Below the pieces are notes generated by a model, which was not told the origin of the DNA, did no database searches, and worked only from the letters and a program-made list of their open reading frames with translations. Both the position numbers and the translations under genes were made by a program. Of a DNA stretch of 64,000 bases, positions 52,877 through 64,000 are shown in pieces; the stretch's first letter is position 1; every line of letters begins with the position of its first letter. The stretch lies in assembly GCF_050947875.1 (NCBI RefSeq), contig NC_134569.1, positions 207,752,127 to 207,816,126 on the forward strand, written 5' to 3'. Source of the stretch: Dermacentor variabilis. Lineage: Eukaryota; Arthropoda; Arachnida; Ixodida; Ixodidae.

Positions 52877-54429
52877 TCAATGAATCGTCTTTTGCGGTCA
52901 CAAACCGCTTGAAGGGTTAATGAGAGGTAATGGTGCTGCTTGCAGTAGGTGAAAGATACCTTGTTGTATAGGCATTGTATCTTGATATAGGAGCCGTCCA
53001 GGCAGCTAACAACACCAGGGATTCCAGACACCTGGTGGAAAGAGAAACAATGCTGTAATCGCTGATACTTGCAGAGATGCACTCTAGTACAAACAATCTG
53101 TAGCACAAGTATTTTTATAAATAGGTGCATGCCAACCTTCTGGAATTCACTTGACAGTTTTTCCATGTTGGATGGAAACATCATAACAGACGGACCCATG
53201 GTGAGGAGAAAGTCAGCCACCCTTACCAGGATTCTGTGAATAGAACTCTCTGACAGATCAAACTGGCTTGCCACCTCCCTCATGCTTGTTTTATTGGCTG
53301 CATACTTGCAAATATTTAGCAATATACATGAATTTGCAGGCAACTGTAGAACGCCGGCCTGAATTACGATGCTTCTGCTATGCAATTTATGCTATGCAGA
53401 ATGAATTTTCGCTCTTTTCACTTTTCTTTGCGAGGCTAAACAATATAAAGTTTGATATTCCAGTTATGCAGTTTCTGTGAACAGTAACGGAGACATTACA
53501 GAAATGGTAGACATGTTAACAATATTTCCACACTGCTTCAGTGCACAAGCGATTACGCAATAACCGTGAAAAATACACGAAGAAAAAGTAACTGCACGCG
53601 AGCGGCCGGGACGCTTTGTCACAGCGGGACCAGTGTTTCGCGGCTAGAATGCAGGCGGGCTGCAGCCTAATCTACGTCCCATCATGGCGACAGACTTGGA
53701 ACACAGACAACTGCACCCCGGCCGCTGCACAACACTAGTAAGCACATTCTCGACGAGAAGCAGCGTGTTAATGCCTCGCCTCCCGGGTGCGCCGAATGGC
53801 GACCTCCGCGATCAGGCGATAAACTTCTTTTTTTTTAAATCAATAAACAACACAAGAAATGGGCACAAGTAAAGTATGTAAACATAAGTAAACTCACCAT
53901 ATGAAAGTCAGCACGTGAGTTTCTGCAGATTTTGCGGGCATTCCACGGTGGCTGCTTGACGAGCACGCCGGCGAAGCAGCAATTCTCTCAATCAGTTGCT
54001 CCGCTGCAGGTCGCGACAGACGGAAGTGCCTGCGGAACTTGGGATAACAGATAACATTTCATAAAGATAACATAATGAGAACATTTCAGAAAAAGGCTTT
54101 TTTTGTTCACACTAGTACCACCTTGAGCTGTACGGTACCTCATCGTCCAAGTATCGCCTAACAATGTCCTGCCACGATGCTTCTGCCACGAGCAGATTGG
54201 CTTCGTCGAGAACAATGTCCTCAACGAAGCCAATCACTTTAGGCCTCTTTGCAGGCAGGCGGAACATCACATCAAATGCTCGTTGGCACACAGCAGCGTA
54301 AGACTCACTGTCCGTGCGGGAAGAATCATCACTCGACTTGGAAATTGTACTGTCTGAGCCGGAGCTGTCTAAGAGAATGAACAAAAGCACATGGCGCGAA
54401 CCAGCGTCCATGTTTCCCATGTTGTCCAT
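52877..54429 (-). pseudogene. HARBI1-like transposase, N-terminal part (four exons)
   Basis: The minus-strand ATG at 54,429 starts MDNMGNMDAGSRHV. Probable exons: 54,429-54,124 (ends before GTGGTA), 54,037-53,898 (HFRLSRPAAEQLIERIAAS, donor GTGAGT), about 53,343-53,139 (helix-turn-helix region EVASQFDLSESSIHRILVRV), and 53,032-52,877 starting GIPGVVSCLDGSYIKI, which holds the first catalytic Asp. Reading breaks at the Gypsy-2 LTR after DRKRRFID and resumes at 41,195. Family: PIF/Harbinger DDE_Tnp_4 transposase. Confidence 0.8.
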
Positions 54430-54990
54430 AGCTGCCCGCGACCGAAAACAAGCGACCATGACAGGAAGCAGAGGCAGGTGAAGGAAATACGTCACGAGGA
54501 CTTCCGGTCAGATCTGCTGATTTCGGCGGAGAAAATATTTTTGCTCCACGGAGCAATCCGGGATCAGCTGCTGGTCCCAATCTGTCAGTGGAACACACAA
54601 CTCAAGCTCCCATTCTGCCATTAGAATAGGACTGCTCCATACACAGCAGAAAAACTTGATCTGGATCTGTCATTGGAATTCAACATAGACGTATGCTAAA
54701 GTGCACTGGAGTTTGAAGCTACGCCTGAAAATTAATCAAGCACCACGCATGCGAAAACGGATATGTAGAAGCTCCATCGTTTTCTTTCATTTAATGCCAC
54801 TGCAGACGCTAATGGCGTGCCTGCTTTTAATTATTTTTGTTGAGTTTGCTTACCGAATTACAAATGAAATATGCAAAAATCACTGAGCTAGACTAGTCAG
54901 CATGCTGCTGCAAAGAAATGTGAGATGTATCGCTTTTACCATGCAGATACACGTGTACAGCGTTTGAATTTTTTTGTTCTTGCTTTGCAG
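54430..54990. other. Divergent upstream region between transposase and MADF remnant
   Basis: No gene. Three related 15-base motifs, ATCTGTCAGTGGAAC (54,580), TTCTGCCATTAGAAT (54,613) and ATCTGTCATTGGAAT (54,665), are spaced 33 and 52 bp. They could be binding sites for the adjacent transposon proteins; this is speculative. Confidence 0.4.
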
Positions 54991-56400
54991 ATTCAATTTG
55001 TCAAGCCAAATTAAAAAAATCTGAAGGACAATTTCACAAAAATTTTAACTAAAATAAGGGATAAGACGAAAAGTGGGGCAGGAGCCAAAGATGTACCCAC
55101 AATTAAATGGAAGCACTTCGAGGCAATGATTCCAATCATGGAGAAAGTGTACGAGGAGCCCATGTAAGTGATGTTACCAGTTACACCGATTCCCGTTTCC
55201 ACAGCAGTATGCTGCTACTTTATTGTCGGTTTAATTTGCAATGTACAACATAATTATACCACAAGTGCTTGTGACTCTTGCTTTTTAAAGCGCGTCTTCT
55301 TTTGAAGAGTACGCTCATTTCTTGTCAATACAAAATACCTTTACAGCATTTGCAGCAATACTGTCTTCAAGCAGACAGGAGGGTAAGTTTAGGAGACAAT
55401 ATCTCAATTAGAAATTGACTTTGTTCTGCAACTTCACTGTTGCATGATTATATAAATTTTTTGCATGGTAATATTATTCCACTTGGCATATGTTATTTTC
55501 ATAAAACTCATTGCAAACAACGCAATAGTAATATGTGATTTCGTTCTCTACTACACTGCAGTGACTTTGATAGATCGAATGTGCCTCGAATGTTTATTAA
55601 AAATCAACAAACATCTGGCCAGCGTCATCAGAGCATTGGATGCGTAACTGAAGCAAATGTTTTATTTATGCTTGATGCAGATCAGACATGTCCGCCGAAA
55701 AGGCCTGCACAAGCCAAGATGACTCCCAACTTTCATTCAATGACATCCATGAGGTCAGGTGCTTGGATTTTGAGGCAGGCAGCAGCTCCTCGGGTGCCAG
55801 AAGTTCTCATCGAACTCCCAGTAGTGACACATCTGAAATGTAATATCACATTTTATTGCATGTTCACTTATGGAAACCAACCTTTGTAAGGTGCTACCCA
55901 GTGCATAACTTTGTGCTATCATTCCTGCAGGCCACGACAGAGATTCACAGGAACCAGAAGTGGGGGCGCCAAATAGAAGGCAAGGAAGTCGCTGTGGAAT
56001 GTGGTGTGTTCAAGTTGTTGGAGGTATATACAATAATTTTAATCTTTCCACAGCGCATCAAGGTCACGAAAATGTCGAAGAACCTGAAGAAGCCAGAAGA
56101 CGCAAGTTGTGAAATATTTCTGTGTAGGGCATTATAAAAAAGTATCTATGTTCACATGCAGTCCTTGTGACGATGACTCTGGAACCATGGCTGTGGCAGC
56201 TGAATGTCTGAGCCACATAAAGGCATAACGGGAACAAAGGGAGCGGCAGAAAGACGTACTGCACCATTTTGCACATACGATGGTTGTTATGCTAAGTATT
56301 TTGCCCGTTGATGACCAATTTGACCTTATGCATTCTGTGCACAACTTAGTATATGATAAAATTAAAAAGGTCAGACAAAGAGGAAATGCAAATGAATAGA
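54991..56400 (+). pseudogene. MADF-like accessory protein of a Harbinger-type element (decayed, spliced)
   Basis: A TTTGCAG acceptor at 54,990 precedes an exon (to 55,163, donor GTAAGT) reading KDNFTKILTKIRDKTKSG and IKWKHFEAMIPIMEKVYEEP, the later part of a MADF DNA-binding domain. A further segment (55,681-55,840) is Pro/Ser-rich. A terminal segment (about 56,227-56,400) reads SILPVDDQFDLMHSVHNLVY, similar to the C-terminal BESS-like region of such proteins. A stop and frame change early in the first exon make it a pseudogene. MADF or Myb proteins accompany Harbinger transposases, as known for that superfamily. Confidence 0.55.
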
Positions 56401-56727
56401 TTGTAGTTAATTAGTACTGTTTTGTTTCTTGTATTTTATTTATTGCTGTAATATTTCCAGTGCTCCAACACAACTTTGTCTACATTAAAATTTTAGATGT
56501 CAAGGAACGCAAGATTGAACTGGTTAGATGGTGAGATCACTATATACAAGAAAACTGCATACAGTCGTCAAGGTACATGTGTTTAGCGCAGCATGATCAT
56601 GTGCTGAGTAATTTCATTGTAGAGAATTCATGTTTGCTAAAATGAGTTTGGATGGTTAGTTTTCTGTGTTGTTTATATTCCTTGTAGCCAGCGTGTTCTT
56701 TCAGGGAATTTTTTTTGAGGAATGGGT
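56401..56727. other. No recognisable gene
   Basis: AT-rich sequence between the MADF remnant and the 3' tail of LINE-K. Nothing supportable. Confidence 0.5.
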
Positions 56728-57091
56728 ATGATGATGATGATGTGTGGTGTTTTGTGGCGCAAGGGCCAGGTTTCGCCAAAGAGCGCCATGACAAGTGGTA
56801 ATGCTGACGATGTATTATGGAAGAGGTGACTTGGCTGTAAAGTGGGCTAAAAATAGTCGCTGTAAAGTGCGTAAAATCTACTTGCTATAGAATTATGGCG
56901 ATGACAAATGACGAATACTATGAACACAAAAATCCATCATAAAAGAATGACGCAGAATAGAAAATATATGAGATGGCAAAAATACCTGGAGCACTGTTGC
57001 CTCGCCGGAGCCCTTGAAACAAAAGGGCCTAGAGGCACGTGCTATACGAAAGAACTATCACAGCGCCATCCTCTGAAGAGAGGAGACGCTA

Positions 57092-60000
57092 CGAACATGT
57101 GGAGCTAACAACATGCAACACAACATCTTTCAGATAACTTAGGACTGCGTTGGTGTCAAATAGCGGTTCTGGGCCGAGTAAAATTACTGGATGAAGGGGA
57201 ATGCGCTAACGGTATGCTAAGGGAAAATGTTTCTTTCTTTCAGATTCGGCTTTCCGGCACTCCAGGAGGACGTGGAGGACGGTAAGCCTCTCCTCGCATC
57301 TGCCGCAGGTTGGAGGGTCATTTCCGGTGAGTAGAAAATTATGGGTGCCTAATGTGTGTCCTATTCTGAGACGACAGAATAGGACATCTGTTCGGCGTGA
57401 TTTTGTTACACAGGGCCAGAATCCTAACTGTGGCTTTATCACGTGGAGCTCATTATTTGTTTCCGCGTCTCATAGGCGTTGCCAGTGGTTCCGTAGTTTC
57501 CTCCGTAAGAAGGGCTTCAGATCTGTGACAGGAACTGCCGCGGTGGGATTAGCAGAATGCGATGCAACTGAAGTGGCCATCTGGTACGCCAGAACATTAC
57601 CTTCGATGCCCCTATGACCTGGCACCCAGCATATGATGACATGTTGGTTACCTATATACGCTTTAGATAGAACGGAATAGAGTTCATTAATTACCGGATT
57701 TTTGTGGTTAGAGAATGACATCAAGGCCTTCACAACACTAAGGGAGTCCGTATATATAACTGATTTCTGGAGTTTTGATTTATTTATATGCTTTACGACC
57801 GACAGCAGTGCGTAGGCCTCAGCCGTAAAGATACTAGTTTCCGGATGCAGTACATCGGTTTCCGAGAAGGATGGACCGATGGCTGCATAGGACACCCCGT
57901 CGTGTGACTTTGATGCGTCTGTGTAGAACTCCGTGCAGGAGTGTTTGTGCTGGAGTTCCCGGAAATACATGTGGATTTCAATCTCTGGAACGTGTTTTGT
58001 AACTTGCATGAAAGATATATCGCATTGTATCAGCTGCCACTCCCAAGGAGGTAGCAGCTTGGCTGGATGCATTAGGCGAAGCTCAAGGAGTGGAACATGC
58101 ATTTCATGACTAAGCTCCCTCACACGCAGCGAGAAAGGCTGTCTTACGGAGGGACGATTACGAAAGAGTGGAGCACATGTCATCTCGCTAACGTTATTAT
58201 AACACGGATGTTCAGGATTAGAGAGGACTTTCAGAAAATATGTTTGGCTGATGTATGTTCTCTGGAGATGAAGTCACCACTCATTCGATTCTGCATATAA
58301 ACTTTCATCGGGACTTGTCCTGAAAGCGCCCGTCACTAAGCGGATACCTAGATGGTGAACAGGGTCTAGCATCTTTAGCGCACTTGGGGCGGCAGAATGA
58401 TAGATCACGGCGCCATAATCTAATCGTGACTGAATCAAGCTTGAAATTGAAATGGATCAAATTGAAAAGGGCCACATTGAAATGGGTCAAGCATTTTACT
58501 GGACTCTATGAGATGTACGAGACGGCGATTGATCATTTTTTCAAATACCTTACAAAGGCAACTTGTCAGGGCTATCGGGTGGTAACTTGCCACTGAGGAA
58601 GGATCTTCGCCTTGTTTCAAAACCGGGATCACAATGGCTTCTTTCCATGCAGTCGGGAGGTATCCTGCAGCCCAAATGGTGTTGAAAATTGTGACTAGTG
58701 TAACTTGTGTGTCTTTATGTAAGTGTTTGATCATTTCATACATGATTCTGTCAGATCCCGGTGCAGAGCTTTTGCATGCGCTCAAGGCAGCTCTCAACTC
58801 GGCAATACTAAAAGGACAGTTTTATGGTTCATTCTGTTGACATTTTCTTATGAGTGGCTTACATTCTTCTACTTGTTTATATTTCAGAAAGGATTGCGAG
58901 TAATGGTTGGCTCTTGACACGCTCTCAAAGTGCTCCCCAAGTGCGTCCGCCTGACCTTGTAGGGTATCGCCTTGTGTGTTTACCAAGGGCAGTGAATATG
59001 CTTGTCGCCCTCTTATACTATTGACCCTGTTCCAGGCTTTGCCTCATCAGTAAACGAGTTGATACGCGATAGAAACTTCTGCCAACTTTCTCGTCTGGCC
59101 TGTCGGCGGGTTCGCCTGCCTTGGGATTTTACTTTTTTAAAGTTGGCAAGATTCTCCACAGTGGGAGAAGCGCGTAGCAACCCCCACGCCCTGTTCTGTT
59201 TTTTGCGAGTGATCCCACAATCGTCGTTCCACCACGGGACACGCCGTTTGCAGGCCAAGCCTTTTACTTCTGATATGCATTTAGATGCGAGATCTATTAT
59301 GAAGGCTGTAAAGAACTCGACTGCGGCATCAATTCCTAACGAAGACAGGTCAGCCCATGAGATACTAGTAAGAGATCGAAATTTCTCCCAATCAGCAGTC
59401 TCAATCTTTCGCCTAGGAGCGTGTGGTGGATATTCGTTTTCTTTAGGTGATCTTAGCAGTATAGAGAAGTGGTCGCTGCCGTAAGGGTTGTCGGTAACTT
59501 CCCATTCAAGTTCAGGCAGTACAGACGGGGAGATTATGCTAAGGTCTATGGAAGAATAGGTTCTGTTTGCAAGAGAGTAATATGTGTGTTCCTTTTTATT
59601 CAAGAGACATGCACCAGAAGAAAAAAATGAACTGTTCGACAAGACGTCCTCGCGCATATATACGAGGGTCGCCCCACAGGTAGTTATGTGCATTGAAATC
59701 GCCAAGAACAACATAGGGTTCTGGCAATTCATCTATAAAGGACTGAAATTCATGTTTGCTTAGCTTATAATGTGAGGGTATATAAAGTGAGCAAATAGTG
59801 ATAAGTTTGTTCAGCAGAATAACTCAAACCGCCACTGCCTCAAGGGCTGTTCATAGCTGTAAACGTTGATGGGCTATGCTTTTTTGAATTACAATTGCAA
59901 CACCGCCCGATGATGCGAGAGCATCATCGCGATCTTTGCGAAACGTAACATACGTTCGGAGAAAGTTTGGTTGTTTGGATTTTAAGTGTGTTTCCTGCAA

Positions 60001-60099
60001 ACACAGCACTTTTGAATTGTATTTTTGGATAAGCTCTTGTACGTCATCAAGGTTCCTAAGAAGACCTCTGACGTTCCATTGAATAATTTGTGTATCCAT
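57092..60099 (-). pseudogene. LINE-K ORF2 with RT deletion and frameshifts
   Basis: The start MDTQIIQWNVRGLLRNLDD is at 60,099. The endonuclease (VVLGDFNAH region, GSDHFSIL) runs to about 59,300, with frame changes near 59,850-59,730. The linker (RRVPWWNDDCGITRKKQNRAWG) is intact. RT keeps RIMYEMIKHL ... YHPIALTSCLCKVFEKM and stops at LDPFQCG (58,435). The central RT with YVDD is gone, and the frame resumes with the post-RT region. RNase H (57,470-58,183): YTDASKSHDGVSYAA, YTDSLSVVKAL, WVPGHRGIEGNVLA. The C-terminal motif is CGRCEERLTVLHVLLEC. Confidence 0.85.
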
Positions 60100-60145
60100 A
60101 TTGAATGTAAATAAGTGCTGTGTGTGTGGAAACAGAGGTGATGCC

Positions 60146-61339
60146 TTAGGTTACAGAGCTCTTTCTAGGCCCTGTAACGGGGGTTCTGCCCTTTCTGGAG
60201 CGTTCGAGGGAGCCTTGCCGCTCCTTAGGCGTTTGGTGCGCCTTGAGGACAGGTGTAGTGTCCATTGCCTCTTGTGAGGCGCCAGACACGTGCTCTTGTG
60301 AGCGAGAAGTTACAAGAGAGAGTCCTGCCCTGGAGGGCAAGACCCCTGCGCCCACCTTCGGGGTCAGTGGCGCCGTCTGCTGGGTTGATGGAGCAGCGCT
60401 AGCTGCAACCGCCGCGGGGGCAGATGGCGTAACTGCCGACTCATGGCTTGCGGGTCGGACAGCCGCCAGAGGCTGTTGTGACGCAGCCCCCTGACGCGCC
60501 ACTTCGGCAAAGCTGGCCTTAGGAAGGTATGCAACCCGCCTGCGTGCTTCTTTGAATTATATGTTTTCTTTTACTTTGATAGTGACTATTTCGTTTTCTT
60601 TCTTCCAAGACGGGCATGACCGCGAGTATGCGATATGCTCGCCATCACAGTTCACGCAGTGTGGAGCGTTTTCGCACGTTTCAGAGGCATGGTCATGGGA
60701 ACTACATTTTGCACATGTCTGGCGGCCTCGGCAGTTCTGTGAGCTGTGGCCGAATCGCTGGCCCTTAAAGCATCGTAGGGGATTTGGAATGTAGGGTCTC
60801 ACTCGGATTTTGACATACCCTGTCTCGATAGTGTTGGGTAGGTTGCTTGAGCCAAATGTAAGTATTAGGTGCATGGTATTGATTTCTTTTCCGTCACGTC
60901 TTATTTTAATTCTCTCAACATTGATCACGTTGTGATCATTCCAACCCTCTAGAAGTTCAGCTTCAGACAATTCTAGCAGATCAGCATCCGATACAACGCC
61001 ACGGGTAGTATTCATGGTACAGTGTGGGGTCACTGTGACTGGAACACCCCCAAAAGATACAAGTTTGGACAGTTTTTCATATTGTTTCTGATCGCGGAGC
61101 TCTAGGAGAAGCTCACCGCTAGCCATTTTCGATGCTTTGTATCCGGGACCGAAAACTTCTGTCAGAGATTTCGACACAACGAAAGGTGAGATCATTCTTA
61201 CCGTCTTCTCAGGCTTATCAGAGTGGATGACATGAAAGCGGGGAAAGTTCTGTGTACAATTGCCAAAAAACTTAAAGATATCTTCAATGCGCCCTCGTTC
61301 CTGAGGGCGATCAGGAAATTTGGGGAAAGCAGTTTCCAT
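60146..61339 (-). pseudogene. LINE-K ORF1 with a single UAA
   Basis: The ATG at 61,339 opens METAFPKFPDRPQERGR. One frame runs to 60,146 except for a UAA at 60,557-60,559 after KVKENI. Knuckles: CFKGQRFGHSSQNC (second Cys changed to Gly), CAKCSSHDHASETC, CVNCDGEHIAYSRSC. Tail: Ala/Pro/Ser-rich, ending VTGPRKSSVT. The Cys-to-Gly change would cripple the first knuckle. Confidence 0.85.
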
Positions 61340-61862
61340 GAAAATATATAAAAATTCGGCAACAGCGCCGACCGCCCACCACGGAGCCCAACGAGGGGAC
61401 GCGGCAGAGTTTGCATAATACAAGTCTGCACGACGCCAATCGTACACCGCCACTATAACCAAATATGGTGTACCCAAGGTTGGATAGCCACACAGGGTTA
61501 ACCCTTGCCACCAAGAAGAAGGAAGTAAATAGAAGAGAGAAGGAGACAGGAAAGGTGGAAAGTAAGGGAAAGACGAAGGTTGTAGAAAGAGAGAGACAGG
61601 AAAAGGCGACTGCCGATTTCCTCCAGGTGGGTCAGTCTGGAGGTGCCGTCTATGTGAAGCCGAGGCCGAAGAGGTGTGTTGCCTCCGCCGGGGGGCCTTA
61701 AAGGTCCAAACACCCAGCACCGGCTCAACCCCCAGGATCCCCTTTTCCCCAGACACGGCTAAGCCGCGCACAGCTACACGCGGGAGGGTCCGACTCTCGT
61801 GTGCTGGGGTACGTGGTGTGGCAACACACCAAACGCCTGCTGACGAAGACGCCCCTGCGGGG
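61340..61862 (-). promoter_or_regulatory. LINE-K 5' UTR / putative internal promoter
   Basis: Contains the conserved terminal block 61,675-61,862 shared with LINE-A, -B, -E and -H, and the block 61,381-61,440 shared closely with LINE-A. Confidence 0.6.
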
Positions 61863-61954
61863 AAGCGTGAAGTGAAAGCAGGAGCGGATCATTCAACATC
61901 CGATTGAGGGGCGATCTGCAGTACTATGAATAGGTTCCAGACTCAAGATCGAGC

Positions 61955-62310
61955 ACGATGCAGCTGATAGTGCCGAGGCAACATCGCGGCAAAGTCCTTC
62001 ACCTTGCACACTGCAAGCTAATGGCATGTCACCTCGGAAAGAAGACCATGGACCGCATACTGGCCAACTTCTCTTGGCCAGGTGTGCATGGAGACACACA
62101 CATTTGTCGCTTCATGCAACATTTGTCAGAAGACTGCCAGCTGTGGGTCAGCAAGGAAAGTATCGCTCGAGAAGATACCTCAAGGAGGCCCAGTTCACGA
62201 ACTCGCGGGTTTTACGATGGGCCCTGCCCTACAGGAGTATGACTTTAACATGCTTAGCATCAAGTGTGCAGAGAACGTGTGTGCCGACTACCGTAGCTGG
62301 GTCTAAATTG
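61955..62310 (+). pseudogene. Gypsy-type integrase zinc-finger remnant
   Basis: Plus strand. LIVPRQHRGKVLHLAH, HLGKKTMDRILANFSWPGV and, after a +1 frame change near 62,100, FVASCNICQKTA form the HHCC zinc-binding domain that opens Gypsy integrases (cf. HQGHPG...CEEC in Gypsy-1). The catalytic core is not recognisable downstream. It starts within 100 bp of the LINE-K 5' end. Confidence 0.7.
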
Positions 62311-63690
62311 GCATGTATGGGTAGAGGAGTTCGGCCATACTTTAGTTGTCTCCATTTTCTTCTTTTTTCCCCCCAATCATGCTCATCCGGGTGTCGTGTT
62401 GCTTCGTAGTCTTGTTGAGGTATGCCTTGTATTTTATCTTTTTTATGTTGTATGTCATGTGCTCATACCAGTGCGGGGACTTTGCGGTAGCGTGGTGCAG
62501 TGGTTTCTGCACGAGTGTTCGCGCGACCCAAAAACACACATCAACACGGTGGTGTGGGTAACCGTCAGGTCTGTAGGGAGCAAGGGATCTTTTCAGTGCG
62601 CGTACACGACTTCGTGTTTTGTTCCGAAGGTTATTCTATAACATTTTTGTCACTGAGATGGTGTCACAAAGTGCGTGTACTCCTCGGCGTCACCACACCA
62701 CCGCCAAGAGATCCGGTCGCGGCGTACTCGGCTGCAGGGAGCGCTGTCCCTAGATCCCGCTGACATCCAGACCGTCCTCATGTGACAGCCGGCACTCGGC
62801 GGGGGAGAGAGAGAGAGAGAGAGCCTGGGGTGAACCGCAGCAAGCGGGTAGAGTTGTTGAAGCGGCGAGGCAAGCGGCACGTGGGTTGCACGTCAGGCAA
62901 AGTGGTGGATGGTGGCCCGAGTTCTCGTAGCCGGGGCCACTGTAGACATGGCCCTGAATCCGTTCCGTTCTTCGGCAGTGACATGTGGTGACGGCGAACC
63001 CAGCAGCCCAGCGCCTCTCCAACTCGGACGTCCTACTCGACGCTCTGCGGATAAGCCTGTGTTACGTGTTCAGCATCTCTCAAGACACTCCGTTGGGACT
63101 CTTCTTTGTAATCGCTTTTAATCTGTCATTTACCTACCATCGCATGTTCCTTTTGTATTCCCTGTTAGTGCAGTCTTTGCCACGTTCATTGTCGCGGGTA
63201 TTTTTCATTTGTGTCGTTTTTTTTTTTAAATTTCGCGAGTGTTGGCAATCTCCATGTGATGGGCCTTATTTTGCGTGTTGTGCCAGAGTTCGGTTGTAGT
63301 GACTTGTATTGCAGTTAGTGTCATGTGTATTGCCGGGTGTGTAGTTCACTTGTCGCATATTATCTTTGTATTATTCATTGGTAACAGCCGAACTCCCCAC
63401 GAGCACGGCCCGTACACACCCCAGGGATTTCACGCAGTGGGAGCCAACCCCTCTCCGGTCGGTTAAGCTTGCCACGTGGGTGCATTCTGTGTGGATTGTC
63501 ATCGTACTTTGCCGATACAATTTTGGGTTTAATTAAACACTTTGTTCTTCCTTGGCCAGCTGTTGCCTCGGGTCCACGGTCGATATCAGGCATGGGCATT
63601 ATTGCTGGTCAGCCAGACGAACCACTCATAACGCACACAGGGTGGGATTGTCACCCAATCCCCTCCGGCTCAGAGAGTGTGACTGCTTAA
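62311..63690. other. No recognisable gene; GA simple repeat at 62,805-62,823
   Basis: About 1.4 kb of non-coding sequence with a GA dinucleotide run at 62,805-62,823 and pyrimidine-rich stretches. It could include an LTR of the adjacent Gypsy remnant, but no paired copy is in the window. Confidence 0.4.
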
Positions 63691-63717
63691 CCACCAATCC
63701 TTGACAGCACCACATCT

Positions 63718-63940
63718 CTGAAGCCCGACCTGGTGCTCGCCCGTGGAGAGGAAGCACTCATCCTGGATGTCTGCTGACCATTGGAAAACAGGTTGCAGGC
63801 ATTCCAAGACGCCCGGAAGGCGAAGGAGGAGAAGTACGCCCCCATGAAGCGACATCTCTTCCGGCGGTTCTAGCATGTGATGGTGAATGCCATCGTCATC
63901 GGCTGCTTGGACACGAGATCCGGGGAATGATCGTGTGATG
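63718..63940 (+). pseudogene. R2-like (restriction-like endonuclease) LINE C-terminal remnant
   Basis: Plus strand, one frame with internal UGA and UAG: LKPDLVLARGEEALILDV, then RLQAFQDARKAKEEKYAPM and HVMVNAIVIGCL. The KPDL...LDV spacing followed by a K-x-x-K-Y is the PD-(D/E)XK endonuclease signature at the C-terminus of R2-type retrotransposons. Upstream RT is not recognisable. Low copy quality; probably a 5'-truncated fragment. The last 60 bases of the window show nothing further. Confidence 0.55.
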
Positions 63941-64000
63941 CGCAGGTTTTGCAGTCAGCAGTAACCGAGAACAATGAAACGACTACGCATCAGTGGCATC

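Larger units (their letters stand above)
56728..61862 (-). mobile_element. LINE-K: family-1 copy with internal RT deletion
   Basis: Minus strand; 3' tail of TGA repeats at 56,728-56,741 and 5' end (GCAGGGGCGTC) at 61,862. Both termini and the order of ORFs match LINE-A. The mid-5' UTR block (61,381-61,440) is almost identical to 10,038-10,090 in LINE-A, so these two belong to one subfamily. About 0.7-0.8 kb of RT is missing at 58,430-58,500. No clear target duplication was found. Confidence 0.87.

Noticed and set aside
62480..62580. tRNA-derived SINE suggested by GTGGTGCAGTGGTTTCTGC and GTGTTCGCGCGACC
   Set aside because: The A-box-like and B-box-like strings are imperfect, no tail or TSD was found, and no second copy is in the window.

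Overview
The window looks like eukaryotic, repeat-dense nuclear DNA, most likely from an arthropod and probably a hard tick. Evidence: spliced coding exons, TTTATT/AATAAA polyadenylation motifs, and at least fourteen transposable-element copies or fragments from several superfamilies. The retroelement proteins resemble the so-called tick transposon proteins; that resemblance is recalled, not searched. I found no convincing ordinary host gene, tRNA, rRNA or CRISPR array. Nearly every readable protein belongs to a mobile element.

Left part (1-26,550) is a stack of non-LTR retrotransposons. One RNase H-bearing I-like family (family 1; ORF1 with CCHC knuckles, ORF2 with endonuclease, reverse transcriptase and RNase H, trinucleotide tail) contributes LINE-A (41-10,511, minus), LINE-B (10,512-11,936, minus) and LINE-E (13,781-25,872, minus). 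A Gypsy LTR element (508-5,032) with identical 225-bp LTRs and a GAAGC target duplication sits in the 3' end of LINE-A. LINE-E sits inside an older related element, LINE-G (12,651-13,780 plus 25,873-26,550). LINE-E itself carries a different, nearly intact LINE-F (14,720-20,997, plus) in its RNase H domain. Target duplications and rejoined reading frames support this three-level nest.

Middle part (27,006-34,424) is the highlight: an apparently complete cut-and-paste DNA transposon with matching 14-bp terminal inverted repeats. It carries two convergent spliced genes that both resolve to uninterrupted frames: a 490-aa SWIM zinc finger plus YqaJ/lambda-exonuclease-type nuclease (plus strand), and a 447-aa THAP zinc finger plus DDE transposase (minus strand). 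The pairing resembles the ISL2EU superfamily as I recall it.

Right part. LINE-H and LINE-I are family-1 fragments (35,248-37,592). A decayed Harbinger-type neighbourhood follows: a HARBI1-like transposase split between 40,687-41,200 and 52,877-54,429, with SANT-like and MADF-like accessory pseudogenes. The transposase is interrupted by Gypsy-2 (41,201-52,876, minus; TSD TCAAT). Gypsy-2 in turn contains a THAP-bearing P-like element (41,951-44,407; 8-bp TSD) and LINE-J (46,004-51,727; 10-bp TSD). LINE-K (56,728-61,862, minus) is another family-1 copy. The window ends with a Gypsy integrase remnant and an R2-like endonuclease remnant.

Limits: all family assignments rest on motifs read by eye. 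Splice sites were chosen by GT/AG consensus and phase agreement and have not been tested against transcripts.
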